Shown: one piece after another, positions 8,280-16,454 of the stretch | Numbering within the stretch: the stretch's first letter is position 1 | Layout: every line of letters begins with the position of its first letter | From: an uncultured Eubacteriaceae bacterium | Lineage (GTDB): Bacteria; Bacillota; Clostridia; Lachnospirales; CAG-274 | DNA: 36,827 nucleotides | Direction: 5' to 3' | Assembly (NCBI GenBank): GCA_947086655.1 | Contig: CAMTZM010000024.1 | Span: 1 to 36,827, forward strand | The notes under the pieces: model-generated | Told to the model about the DNA's origin: nothing | Database searches by the model: none | The model's input: only the letters and a program-made list of their open reading frames with translations | Program-made: the position numbers and the translations under genes

Positions 8280-8453
8280 TTATTAATATTCGTTTTGATT
8301 TTAATGTTTATGAATATGAGAAAATTATTTATTAATTTTTAATTTTTTCTAAGGTTATTTTAAATTTTATGCCTTAATATAAAATCATATTAATTATATG
8401 TTTTTTATTTTTATTATATATTTTATTAGTGATTTTATATAGGAGGGATTGCA

Positions 8454-9194
8454 ATGGCAATTGAGGTTTTTAACAGATATGAAACAAAATTTTTATTAGA
8501 AAGAGAATCTTATAATAAAATAATAGACGTTATAAACGATTATATGATTGCTGATAAGTACAGTAAAAATAATGGTTATTATACTATAAGCAATATTTAT
8601 TATGATACTTATGACAATAATTTAATTAGACGTTCAGTTGAAAAACCGGAATATAAAGAAAAAATCAGGCTTAGAGCATATGGTGTTCCAAAGAAAAATG
8701 ATATGTGTTATTTAGAGATAAAGAAAAAATTTAATGGTGTAGTAAATAAAAGAAGAACATCTATTCTTGCAAGTGAAGCTTATGAATTTATAAAAACAGG
8801 AAAGATTCCTAAATTAAAAAGTTATATGAATAAGCAAGTACTTAATGAACTTGAATACGCAATTAATATGTATAATGTTATTCCAAAGGTTTATATAGCT
8901 TATGACAGGAGAGCTTATTTTAGTGAAAAAGATGATGGGCTTAGAATTACATTTGATGAGAATATAAGAACAAGACGTTATGATTTAAAGCTTGAGTTAG
9001 GCGATTACGGTGAGCTTTTGCAAAGACGAGGCAATGTTCTTATGGAGGTTAAATCAGGAGGAAGTATACCTTTATGGCTTAGCAATGTTTTAAATGAATA
9101 TGAGATTTATAAAACAAGTTTTTCAAAATATGGACGCGAGTATAATAATATGCTTATGAATTTAATATATAGGAGCGTGAAAAGATATGCCTAA
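8454..9194 (+). CDS. VTC-domain protein (polyphosphate-polymerase-like)
   Basis: A 246-residue soluble protein built almost entirely of a VTC domain, the catalytic tunnel fold of eukaryotic polyphosphate polymerase Vtc4 and relative of CYTH/TTM phosphohydrolases. Visible features are the start FNRYETKFLLERESY, the charged strands EKIRLRAYG and CYLEIKKKFNG with alternating basic residues, KRRTSI, and the closing MEVKSGG strand, which supply the ring of Lys, Arg and Glu lining the tunnel. AGGAGGG lies 6 nt before the ATG. It overlaps the next gene, a DUF4956 membrane protein, by 8 nt, the recurrent bacterial partnership for this domain. Polyphosphate synthesis is plausible but bacterial members are poorly characterised, so the reaction is inferred. 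Confidence 0.85.
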   Translation: MAIEVFNRYETKFLLERESYNKIIDVINDYMIADKYSKNNGYYTISNIYYDTYDNNLIRRSVEKPEYKEKIRLRAYGVPKKNDMCYLEIKKKFNGVVNKRRTSILASEAYEFIKTGKIPKLKSYMNKQVLNELEYAINMYNVIPKVYIAYDRRAYFSEKDDGLRITFDENIRTRRYDLKLELGDYGELLQRRGNVLMEVKSGGSIPLWLSNVLNEYEIYKTSFSKYGREYNNMLMNLIYRSVKRYA

Positions 9195-9855
9195 TATTTT
9201 TAATGACGGTGTTTTTTCTGTTGAGTCAATGGCAGCTATAATTATTTCTATTTTATTAGGGTTAATAATTAGCGTTACATATATGAAAACAGAAGAAAAT
9301 GAAGGTTACTCACAGCATTTTATGTTTACTTTGGTTATAATTCCGGCAGTTGTTGCTATAATTATAATTTTAATTGGAAGCAATGTTGCCCGAGCATTTA
9401 CGCTTGCCGGAACTTTTTCTCTTGTAAGATTTAGAAGTAATCCGGGAAGTCCTAAAAGTATAGCCTATATATTTTTTACAATGGCGGCTGGTCTGGCTTG
9501 CGGAGCTAAAGCTTTTGTATATGCGTTTGTATTTAGTATTATGCTTTGTTTTTTAATGTTTATATTGACAAAAGTGAATTTCGGAAAACCTTCTTCTTAT
9601 TCTAAAATACTTAAAATAGTTATACCTGAAAATCTTGATTATGAAGATGTTTTTGATGATATTTTAAGCCAATATACGAATAAGTATACTTTATTAAAAG
9701 TAAGAACTGCTGATTTAGGAAGCGTATACGAACTTGTTTATAGTATTTCGGTTAAAGCTAATATAAGTCAAAAGGAATTTATTGATAAAATTAGATGCAG
9801 AAATGGAAATTTGAATATTACTTTAATAATGGACAGCAAAAAAGAAGATTTCTAA
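9187..9855 (+). CDS. DUF4956 membrane protein, partner of the VTC-domain protein
   Basis: A 222-residue protein with about four N-terminal membrane helices (residues about 13-33, 45-65, 95-112, 114-132) and a soluble C-terminal domain of about 90 residues. The cytoplasmic-side segment GTFSLVRFRSNPGSPKSIAY between helices 2 and 3 is the strongly conserved DUF4956 signature. GGAG within the end of the VTC gene provides the ribosome binding site and the frames overlap by 8 nt, so translation is probably coupled. By analogy with the yeast VTC complex, where membrane subunits move the polymer, it could anchor or translocate the product of the VTC protein; this is inference. Confidence 0.85.
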   Translation: MPNIFNDGVFSVESMAAIIISILLGLIISVTYMKTEENEGYSQHFMFTLVIIPAVVAIIIILIGSNVARAFTLAGTFSLVRFRSNPGSPKSIAYIFFTMAAGLACGAKAFVYAFVFSIMLCFLMFILTKVNFGKPSSYSKILKIVIPENLDYEDVFDDILSQYTNKYTLLKVRTADLGSVYELVYSISVKANISQKEFIDKIRCRNGNLNITLIMDSKKEDF

Positions 9856-9901
9856 TATATGCTTTTAAAGTTTTATATAATAATTAAATTTATAAAACAA
9901 A

Positions 9902-9930
9902 TTGCTCATGTACCTCCCTTATGTTATAAT
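9902..9930 (+). promoter_or_regulatory. Candidate promoter of the cytidylate-kinase-like gene
   Basis: TTGCTC (9902-9907), 17 bp, TATAAT (9925-9930), 27 bp before the start codon, with AAGGGGGG between them. Confidence 0.55.
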
Positions 9931-9957
9931 TATATTATAAATAAGGGGGGATATTTT

Positions 9958-10596
9958 ATGTCTGATAAACTAATTATAACAATAGGAAGACAGTTTGGCA
10001 GCGGCGGTATTGATGTCGGCAAAAAACTTGCTAAGCATTATAATATAGATTTTTATGATAAAGAACTTATTCAAGAGGCGGCTAAAGAAAGCGGATTTTG
10101 TGAACAGGTATTTGAAAAGGCTGATGAAGTTCCTTCAAACAGTTTTTTATATAGTTTTTTGTATTCAGCAGCAACAGGAGCTCATTCCATAAATTCTATG
10201 CTTTTTCAAAACAACGGTCTTCTTACAAATGATAATTTATTTTCAATACAATCAAAAGTAATAAAAAAAATTGCAAAAGAAAAATCATGTATTATCGTTG
10301 GACGATGTTCGGATTATATTCTTAGAGAAGAAAAAAAACTTGTAAGAGTTTATTTGCATGGAGATATAAGTTTTAGAGTAAAAAAAATTATGGAACGCTA
10401 CAATATAAATGAAAAAGAAGCTCAAAGCCGTATTGCAAAGACGGATAAAACAAGGTCGAGCTATTATAGTTATTATACGGGAAATGAAAGAGAAAATCTT
10501 ACTAACTATGATATATGTATTAATACAAGTAAAGTTGGAATAGATAACGCTGTTGAGCAGATAATAAGTTTTACGGAAAAGTTTATTAATAAATAA
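9958..10596 (+). CDS. Cytidylate-kinase-like family protein
   Basis: A 212-residue P-loop kinase-like protein. Residues 5-16 read ITIGRQFGSGGI, the glycine-rich nucleotide loop of the cytidylate-kinase-like group (PF13189). Later features are FYDKELIQEAA, CIIVGRCSDYIL, VRVYLHGD and RSSYYSYYTGNE, the last matching the region that binds phosphate donors in this family. It is not a canonical Cmk: the order and lid differ, and the real substrate of this group is unknown to me. The frame is open further upstream (to 9859), but AAGGGGGG 7 nt before ATG 9958 and alignment of the P-loop fix the start. It has its own promoter and a strong terminator, so it may be independent of the VTC pair. Confidence 0.85.
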   Translation: MSDKLIITIGRQFGSGGIDVGKKLAKHYNIDFYDKELIQEAAKESGFCEQVFEKADEVPSNSFLYSFLYSAATGAHSINSMLFQNNGLLTNDNLFSIQSKVIKKIAKEKSCIIVGRCSDYILREEKKLVRVYLHGDISFRVKKIMERYNINEKEAQSRIAKTDKTRSSYYSYYTGNERENLTNYDICINTSKVGIDNAVEQIISFTEKFINK

Positions 10597-10647
10597 ACAA
10601 ATATGCTCCTTTTAGATATAGTTATCAAAAAGGAGCATATTTGTTTT
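10595..10647. terminator. Strong bidirectional terminator
   Basis: A perfect 19-bp stem (10595-10613 with 10628-10646) and 14-nt loop, with A and T runs on either side. It starts at the last base of the kinase stop codon and ends 4 nt before the stop of the convergent small gene. Confidence 0.9.
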
Positions 10648-10650
10648 TAT

Positions 10651-10860
10651 TTAGATATTAAAAAATTCATCTGAAGGAACGCCGTTAAAAACATAATAGC
10701 ATTTACCTTCTTCCGGCTTATAATAAAGGTCTATTGAGGAAAGGTCTTTAGCCTTATTTCCGGCGGATTTCCAAATTTCCTTTGCCTGAGTAACAAGGTC
10801 TTTTTGATAGATTTGTTTTCCCTTAAACTCAATATAAATATTTTCTTTTGTTGCAGCCAT
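10651..10860 (-). CDS. DUF6465-type small protein
   Basis: A 69-residue protein starting MAATKENIYIEF, with a predicted strand-helix-strand layout: IYIEFKGKQIYQKDL, a central helix around AKEIWKSAG, then SSIDLYYKPEEGKCYYVFNG. It matches small proteins annotated DUF6465 in Lachnospiraceae as far as I recall. No signal peptide or membrane helix; function unknown. AGGAGGG on the - strand precedes the ATG by 7 nt and a good promoter lies 70 bp upstream, so it is expressed by itself. Confidence 0.75.
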   Translation of the reverse strand: MAATKENIYIEFKGKQIYQKDLVTQAKEIWKSAGNKAKDLSSIDLYYKPEEGKCYYVFNGVPSDEFFNI

Positions 10861-10927
10861 GTAAATACCCTCCTAAAAATCATACGTAAGCGCTGAAAAA
10901 AAGCTAATTTAAAATATATATAAACTT

Positions 10928-10956
10928 AGCATACTATGACTTTAAGGTTTTGTCAA
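10928..10956 (-). promoter_or_regulatory. Promoter of the DUF6465-type gene
   Basis: On the - strand, perfect TTGACA (10951-10956), 17-bp spacer, TATGCT (10928-10933). Confidence 0.65.
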
Positions 10957-10984
10957 TAAAAAAATATTAAAATAATGAAAAAAT

Positions 10985-11605
10985 TTACATTAATTCCATT
11001 TTAGATACAGATACTTCATAAGCTGTTTTTTCTATTGTTTCTCCTGTTTCAAGCTTTTTTTGATATATTCGGCTTTGCATGCGCCCCGATATTCTAATAT
11101 TACTTCCTATATTTAAGTTTTGTGCAAAACGTGCATTTCTTCCCCAGCAAATTAAAGGTATGTAATCAGATTTACCATATGACCTGTTTACGGCAAGAAG
11201 TATGTCTGATATTTCACGACCAAAAGGCGTAGTTCTATATACAGGCTGTTTGCATATAAATCCGTTTAAATTTACATTATTTGGATTTTTTTCTGAATTA
11301 TCTTCAGCAAGCTTTATATCTTTTGTAAAAACTGTAAGTATAAGCCTATTTTTTTGTTCAGAATAATTGTTATATGAGCGTATTTGTCCAGTTATTCCAA
11401 CTAAATTTCCGATTTTAAGTACATCGTTATTAATAAGGCGTTCTGAGATTGTTACCGGAAGTATGTCAGATGAATCACTTAATCTGTTTGCCTCAACAAA
11501 AAAATTGTAAAAACCCTCACCATAAACCTCATGACTAAAAGTTAAACTGCTTTTTACTTTTCCCCTTAAATAAATTGAGTTATTTTCATTTAAATCAGAC
11601 TGCAT
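10985..11605 (-). CDS. Single-stranded DNA-binding-like protein with two OB folds
   Basis: A 206-residue protein with tandem OB-like halves. The first (residues about 8-100) has YLRGKV, VGITGQI and LTVFTKDI strands. The second (about 110-206) closely follows SSB: NGFICKQPVYRTTPFGREI, LLAVNR, IPLICWGRNA, IRISGRM. It lacks the Gly-rich linker and acidic DDDIPF-type tail of housekeeping SSB, ending KMELM, so it probably does not recruit partners through that tail. GGAGGG on the - strand supports the ATG. Next upstream on the same strand are a Mur-ligase-like protein and addA, but a hairpin separates them. It is likely a secondary or specialised SSB; the precise role is unknown. Confidence 0.78.
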   Translation of the reverse strand: MQSDLNENNSIYLRGKVKSSLTFSHEVYGEGFYNFFVEANRLSDSSDILPVTISERLINNDVLKIGNLVGITGQIRSYNNYSEQKNRLILTVFTKDIKLAEDNSEKNPNNVNLNGFICKQPVYRTTPFGREISDILLAVNRSYGKSDYIPLICWGRNARFAQNLNIGSNIRISGRMQSRIYQKKLETGETIEKTAYEVSVSKMELM

Positions 11606-11656
11606 TGTAATATCCCTCCGTAAATTTTTATTTTATCTTTTTTTGATAATGTTAGG

Positions 11657-11696
11657 AAAACACTGATTATTTTTGACTATATTAAATCAGTGTTTC
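11657..11696 (-). terminator. Terminator after the Mur-ligase-like gene
   Basis: 11-bp stem, AAACACTGATT (11658-11668) with AATCAGTGTTT (11685-11695), loop 16 nt, followed on the - strand by TTTTCC. It lies 175 nt past the stop of the upstream - strand gene and separates it from the SSB-like gene. Confidence 0.6.
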
Positions 11697-11870
11697 TTTA
11701 ATCCTTTAATAAGTTATTCCGAATATATTTAGTTTATTACATAAATTTAAAAACATTGGGAATTGATTATAATTTTAAATTCTATTTAAACAAATAGTAT
11801 AATTTTAATAAATACAAACAGTCTTTTACGGGGCACTTCCTCTTATATTAGTAATATTGACATTTTATTT

Positions 11871-12449
11871 TTATATAGATATTGATTTTATTGTATTTAT
11901 GCTTATGCCTGCTGAAAGTGCAGCGGTAATTGCGGATAAGACAGGAGCTATATCATTTGCGTGTATATTTATTGAAAATTCTTGTTCTTCAATTAGGTCT
12001 CCTAAAATTGTAGGAAGATTTCTTTGAATATAAATTTGTATTGTATTATAGTTTCCAGCTGTAACAGAAGATATTGTAACGCTTGATTTTGGATTGTATC
12101 CAAATGTTATTATATATGAATTTTCAGATTTAGATGCTTTAAATGGGCTTTTATTATCAGAGTTTATTAATATTATACCGTTTGGACAAAGAGAAAGGGG
12201 TGGAAATGAAAGATTTGAATATGTGTCGGTTTCGTTTATTATAAGTATATTAAGCTTTAAATTATTAATTTTAGATGAAAGTATGTTTGGAGGAGCAATT
12301 CCTATAATTAGAAAATCTTCTGTTTGTTTTATTTTTTCGTCGAAATTATTAAAATTAATAATTCGTATGTCCTTTTTTTCAGATGAAAGTATTACAGAAA
12401 GAATATTTGCTGTTTTTAAAAAATCTCCTATTATTCCTATTCTTATCAT
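11871..12449 (-). CDS. Small Mur-ligase-like protein lacking the catalytic P-loop
   Basis: I do not recognise this 192-residue protein with certainty. It starts MIRIGIIGDF, a Rossmann-like strand. Residues about 70-192 run in the order of the second half of a Mur-ligase central domain: LNILIINETDTYSN, PNGIILINSDN (compare the N-D-D stretch), YIITFGYNP, then a strand set and DIAPVLSAITAALSAGISI (compare the G-x-x-N-x-x-N-x-x-A-A helix). The GKT nucleotide loop, the UDP-MurNAc domain and the C-terminal ligase domain are all absent, so it cannot be a normal ligase. An upstream GTG (12458) is too close to the AAGGAAG site; ATG 12449, 11 nt after it, is preferred. It follows addA on the same strand. 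Confidence 0.6.
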   Translation of the reverse strand: MIRIGIIGDFLKTANILSVILSSEKKDIRIINFNNFDEKIKQTEDFLIIGIAPPNILSSKINNLKLNILIINETDTYSNLSFPPLSLCPNGIILINSDNKSPFKASKSENSYIITFGYNPKSSVTISSVTAGNYNTIQIYIQRNLPTILGDLIEEQEFSINIHANDIAPVLSAITAALSAGISINTIKSISI

Positions 12450-12515
12450 TATAAGCACACTTCCTTGATTGTCTTTTAAGCCAAAGAAATACTGATTATT
12501 TTTAATTTATAATAG

Positions 12516-12560
12516 GGCGTATCTGAAAATTATATGTATATTTTGGTTTTCAAATACGCC
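12516..12560 (-). terminator. Hairpin downstream of addA
   Basis: A 14-bp stem (12516-12529 with 12547-12560) whose one mismatch on the + strand becomes a G-U pair in - strand RNA, so it is adapted to the addA direction. No strong U-tract follows; it may be a weak terminator or mRNA 3' end. Confidence 0.5.
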
Positions 12561-12650
12561 GTAGTTAAATCAATATTTTAATTGCTTAAAAATTATATTT
12601 CTCAAAAATAAGATTTATATACATAAATAAATTTATAATTGTATTTTGGT

Positions 12651-15600
12651 TTATATTTCAATTATACTGTTATTGTCAAACATATATAATATTGTTTGTT
12701 TTACGGTTTTTCCGGTATTTCTCTCAATAGCTTTTTTGTAAAGTGAAAGCTGTATTTCATATTGTTTTTTTATTTTATTTAAGTTATTTCTTATTTTATC
12801 GGTTTTGTAGTCTACTAATATAATATTTTCATTTTCTTCAAAATAAAGGTCTATAATTCCATGAACTAATACGATACCTTCAATATTTTTATATTCGTTT
12901 ATTTTGTAAACTTCATATGGAGAAAGTCCCATTACAAATGGTGTTTCTTTTTTTACTGATTTTGATTTTTTTATTCTTTCGCAAAGAGGCGAGTTTAAAA
13001 ATAAAATTATTTTATTTATATCAATTATTTGTATTTCCTCAAGGCTTAAAATTGATTTTTCTTTAAGCTTGTCTATAAATTTTTCTATAAAATCTTTTTT
13101 TGCCGGCATATTAAAGTCAATGTGTTCCATTACAGTATGTATTGCTGTACCTTGCTGCGCTGAAGAAAGTGCTTTTTTGCTGATTAAAAACTCAGGTGTT
13201 TTAAGCTCTATTTCTTCTTGAATTAAATTAGCACTTTCTTCATAAGGCAGATATGTATTTCTTTTTATTTCTGATATAGATACTTTTGAAGGCAATATTT
13301 GTTCTAATTTATATTTATATGTCCATGACAATATTTTATTTATTTCATTTGAGCCTTTTAAATCATCTTTTGAGTTTATTATGTTTTTTATGTTATTTAA
13401 ACATTCTTCCATATTATAAGTTTTTTCTACAACATCAGAAGATAAATCGTTTAAAGATAATATGGATACATTCCAAAGGTTACTTTTGTTTTTAGGAAGA
13501 GCTGCTATTATCCACTTTACTGCGTTTGATGAATTATTTATAAAAGCTGCCGGAATAGGATTATCGTCTTCATTAAATTTTTTCATATTTTTTACAGTTT
13601 CCTTTGCGTTTTTTATTGATGCCGTTAATATAAGCTTTTCTTTTGCTCTTGTAAAAGCAACATATAAAAGCCTTATTTCTTCCGCAAGACTTTCTTTTTT
13701 TATTTTTGAAGATATGGCATATCTTGCTATTGTATTATATGATACACGGTTTTTTGTATCTACATACATAGGACCGAATCCTAATTCCTGATGGTATATA
13801 AGTTTTCCTTTTGTATCAGGCATATAAAAATTACGTCCCAAAAGGCATACGAAAACAACAGGAAATTCAAGTCCTTTGCTTTTATGTATACTCATTATTC
13901 TGACAGTGTCTTCGTTTTTTGAAAGTATTTTAGCATCTGTAAAATCGTTATCTCTTTCTTTTGATTTTTCTAGATATTTTATAAACATAAATATACTTCG
14001 CATGTTTGAGTTTTCAAAATTTTCGGCTCTCTCTTGAAGCTGTTTTAAATTGCCTTGACGTATAGCTCCATTTGACATAAGCCCGGCATAATTATAATAT
14101 CCTGTAAAATCATATATGTATTGTAAAAGTTCGCTTATTCCAGTATAAAGGGAGCGTGCTCTGAAATTATCAATATCATCAAGCATTTTTATAATTTTTT
14201 CTTTAATTTCTTTAACTGCTTTTTTATTCTCATCTGAAATATAATATGTTATGCAATCATAAAAAGAAACTTTTTCACTTGCTATTTTTATTTGAGTAAG
14301 TTCGTCTATTGAAAATGAATATATAGGACAATACATAACACTTATAAGCGGTATATCTTGCCTTGGATTATCAATTATTTGAAGTATTGAAATTATAGTC
14401 ATAATTTCAGATGACGAAAAAAAGTTTCCCAATGTGTCATATAAAGCTGGTATACCGTTTTGAGTTAAAGTGTCGGCAAAAGGATGTGCGGTTAATTTTG
14501 TTGTTCTTAAAAGTATTACAATATCTTTATATTGTATTTGTCTATATTTTTTTTCGTTATTATCATATATTAAAAATTTATTGTTAATCATTTCTTTTAT
14601 TTTATTTGCTGTTAAAAGCGCTTCACGTTCTGTTTTTGTCAAAAGTTCTATTTCATCTGTGGTATCATCGTCAGTATCTGAATCAAGTATTAAAAACTCA
14701 CTTGTTCTTGAAGTATTTGTATTACATGGATATTCCGGAAATACGGCAGCAGGATTAAGCGATTGGTTTTTATCATATTTTATTCCATTTGATTCAATAC
14801 TCATAAGCTTTTTAAAAATACAGTTTACAGACTCTATTACAGTTTCATGGCTTCTGAAATTTTCTGATAAGTCTATTCTTATTTCGTCTGCCGGATATTC
14901 AGTTTTATATGTATTATATTTTTCCATAAAAAGTTCCGGATTAGCAAGTCTGAATTTATAAATACACTGTTTTATATCTCCTACCATAAACCTATTGTTT
15001 ATTCCAATAGATTTTTTTGATACAGCAGAAAGTATAAGTTCTTGAATAGTGTTGCTGTCTTGATATTCATCTGTAATTATTTCATGAAATTTATTTTGAT
15101 ATTGATGTGCTGCATTTGTAGGAATACCATTTTCATCTGTAAGTATTTCAAGGCAGTAATGCTCTAAATCATTAAAATCAAGTATAAGCCGTTCTTTTTT
15201 CTCATTTTTATATACTTTATCAAATTCTATTATTACATCTATCAATGCTTTAATTAAAGGATAAAGTTTTTTTATATGGTCTTTCATAACATCTTCAGGC
15301 AGAAATATTATTTTTTCTTTAATTTTATATATTGATTTTTTTATCTCATTTTTTTGTATATCTTGTATTTTAAGTTTTGTTTCTTCGGAAATTGTGTCAT
15401 TTTTACTTGTTCTCATTTGTCCGAATTTTATATTTGATACATATTCATATAATTTTGTTATATCATTTTTAGCATAAGTTTTAAGTATATTTATATCATT
15501 AATTATATTTAAAAGATTTTTTGTTATTGTGGCAGCTTCAGCGTTTTCTTTTTTTATTATATTAAGTGCATGCTGGGCTGAATTTAGTGCAAGGTTTATA

Positions 15601-16271
15601 CATTCTTCAATTTCCTGTTTTATTTGAGCTCCCCATAAAGTGTCATATAAGCTTTTGTTTTCATCAAGTTTAAAGTTTTTAAGGCTTTCTTTAAGCCATT
15701 TAATAGGATAAGGACAGCTTTGTATAAATTTATATATTTCAAGTACAAGTTCTTTAAGCATCTTATCGTTTTTATTTTCGGAATATGCGTCTGAAAGGCT
15801 TAAAAAGTCTTTATTATCTTCTTTTGAATAAAATTGTTCAAATATATCTTCTATTATGTCATTTTTTATTATTTCAAGTTCTGCTATATCAGCTATTCTA
15901 AAATTTGGGTCAATATCTGTAAGGTGGCAATTACTTCTTATTACGTTCATACAAAATGAATGTATTGTCATAATAGGTGCTTTATTTAACATAGCAAGCT
16001 GCCTTTTTAAATACTCATTATGAGGGTTTTTGTTTATTTCTTCTGTAAGTGCTTGTGATATTCTTTGACGCATTTGTGACGCTGCTGCTTCTGTAAATGT
16101 TACAATTAAGAGAGATTCAATATTTACAGGTTTTTTTTGGTCTTTTATCATTGATATTGTTCTTTCTACAAGTACCGAGGTTTTGCCTGAGCCAGCAGCG
16201 GCAGCAACTAATATACTGCTGTTTCTTGTGTTTATAGCCATTATTTGTTTATCGGTGTATTTTACGCTCAT
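12651..16271 (-). CDS. addA: ATP-dependent helicase/nuclease subunit A (AddA)
   Basis: A 1206-residue UvrD-type helicase with a C-terminal RecB-family nuclease, the AddA half of the AddAB enzyme that resects double-strand breaks for RecA. Walker A is AAAAGSGKT near residue 25; then IVTFTEAAASQMRQR, motif II DEYQDSN near 398, GDIKQCIYKFR, ENFRSH, MSIHKSKGLEFPVVF and motif VI LLYVAFTRAKEKL near 875. The nuclease region shows GTAIHTVMEHIDF, then GIIDLYF and LVDYKTDK near 1150, the D...DYK active site. Length is normal for the family. AAAGGAG on the - strand supports the ATG. In most Firmicutes addB lies directly upstream of addA; here a divergent deacetylase does, so addB must be elsewhere or missing. 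Confidence 0.95.
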   Translation of the reverse strand: MSVKYTDKQIMAINTRNSSILVAAAAGSGKTSVLVERTISMIKDQKKPVNIESLLIVTFTEAAASQMRQRISQALTEEINKNPHNEYLKRQLAMLNKAPIMTIHSFCMNVIRSNCHLTDIDPNFRIADIAELEIIKNDIIEDIFEQFYSKEDNKDFLSLSDAYSENKNDKMLKELVLEIYKFIQSCPYPIKWLKESLKNFKLDENKSLYDTLWGAQIKQEIEECINLALNSAQHALNIIKKENAEAATITKNLLNIINDINILKTYAKNDITKLYEYVSNIKFGQMRTSKNDTISEETKLKIQDIQKNEIKKSIYKIKEKIIFLPEDVMKDHIKKLYPLIKALIDVIIEFDKVYKNEKKERLILDFNDLEHYCLEILTDENGIPTNAAHQYQNKFHEIITDEYQDSNTIQELILSAVSKKSIGINNRFMVGDIKQCIYKFRLANPELFMEKYNTYKTEYPADEIRIDLSENFRSHETVIESVNCIFKKLMSIESNGIKYDKNQSLNPAAVFPEYPCNTNTSRTSEFLILDSDTDDDTTDEIELLTKTEREALLTANKIKEMINNKFLIYDNNEKKYRQIQYKDIVILLRTTKLTAHPFADTLTQNGIPALYDTLGNFFSSSEIMTIISILQIIDNPRQDIPLISVMYCPIYSFSIDELTQIKIASEKVSFYDCITYYISDENKKAVKEIKEKIIKMLDDIDNFRARSLYTGISELLQYIYDFTGYYNYAGLMSNGAIRQGNLKQLQERAENFENSNMRSIFMFIKYLEKSKERDNDFTDAKILSKNEDTVRIMSIHKSKGLEFPVVFVCLLGRNFYMPDTKGKLIYHQELGFGPMYVDTKNRVSYNTIARYAISSKIKKESLAEEIRLLYVAFTRAKEKLILTASIKNAKETVKNMKKFNEDDNPIPAAFINNSSNAVKWIIAALPKNKSNLWNVSILSLNDLSSDVVEKTYNMEECLNNIKNIINSKDDLKGSNEINKILSWTYKYKLEQILPSKVSISEIKRNTYLPYEESANLIQEEIELKTPEFLISKKALSSAQQGTAIHTVMEHIDFNMPAKKDFIEKFIDKLKEKSILSLEEIQIIDINKIILFLNSPLCERIKKSKSVKKETPFVMGLSPYEVYKINEYKNIEGIVLVHGIIDLYFEENENIILVDYKTDKIRNNLNKIKKQYEIQLSLYKKAIERNTGKTVKQTILYMFDNNSIIEI

Positions 16272-16454
16272 TAAATTTTACTCCTTTAAGTGTGTTTATT
16301 TAATGGTAGCATAAGCGGTTATTTTATTCAAGATATTCAATTTGTAATTTTAATTAATAATTAATCATAAATATTATATATAAAGCAAAGTTTATATTAT
16401 ATATTAAAACTAAAGCAAAAAATTATTTTAATTAAAATTTATTAGGAGGTCTTT

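Noticed and set aside
9859..9957. N-terminal extension of the cytidylate-kinase-like protein
   Set aside because: The promoter and ribosome site lie inside it; the P-loop family starts at ATG 9958.
12094..12468. 124-codon open frame antisense to the Mur-ligase-like gene
   Set aside because: Considered because the sense protein is unfamiliar, but the sense frame has the more sensible composition, a ribosome site and a recognisable fold pattern.
14470..14961. 163-codon open frame inside addA, opposite strand
   Set aside because: Lies fully within a well-conserved helicase gene; shadow frame.
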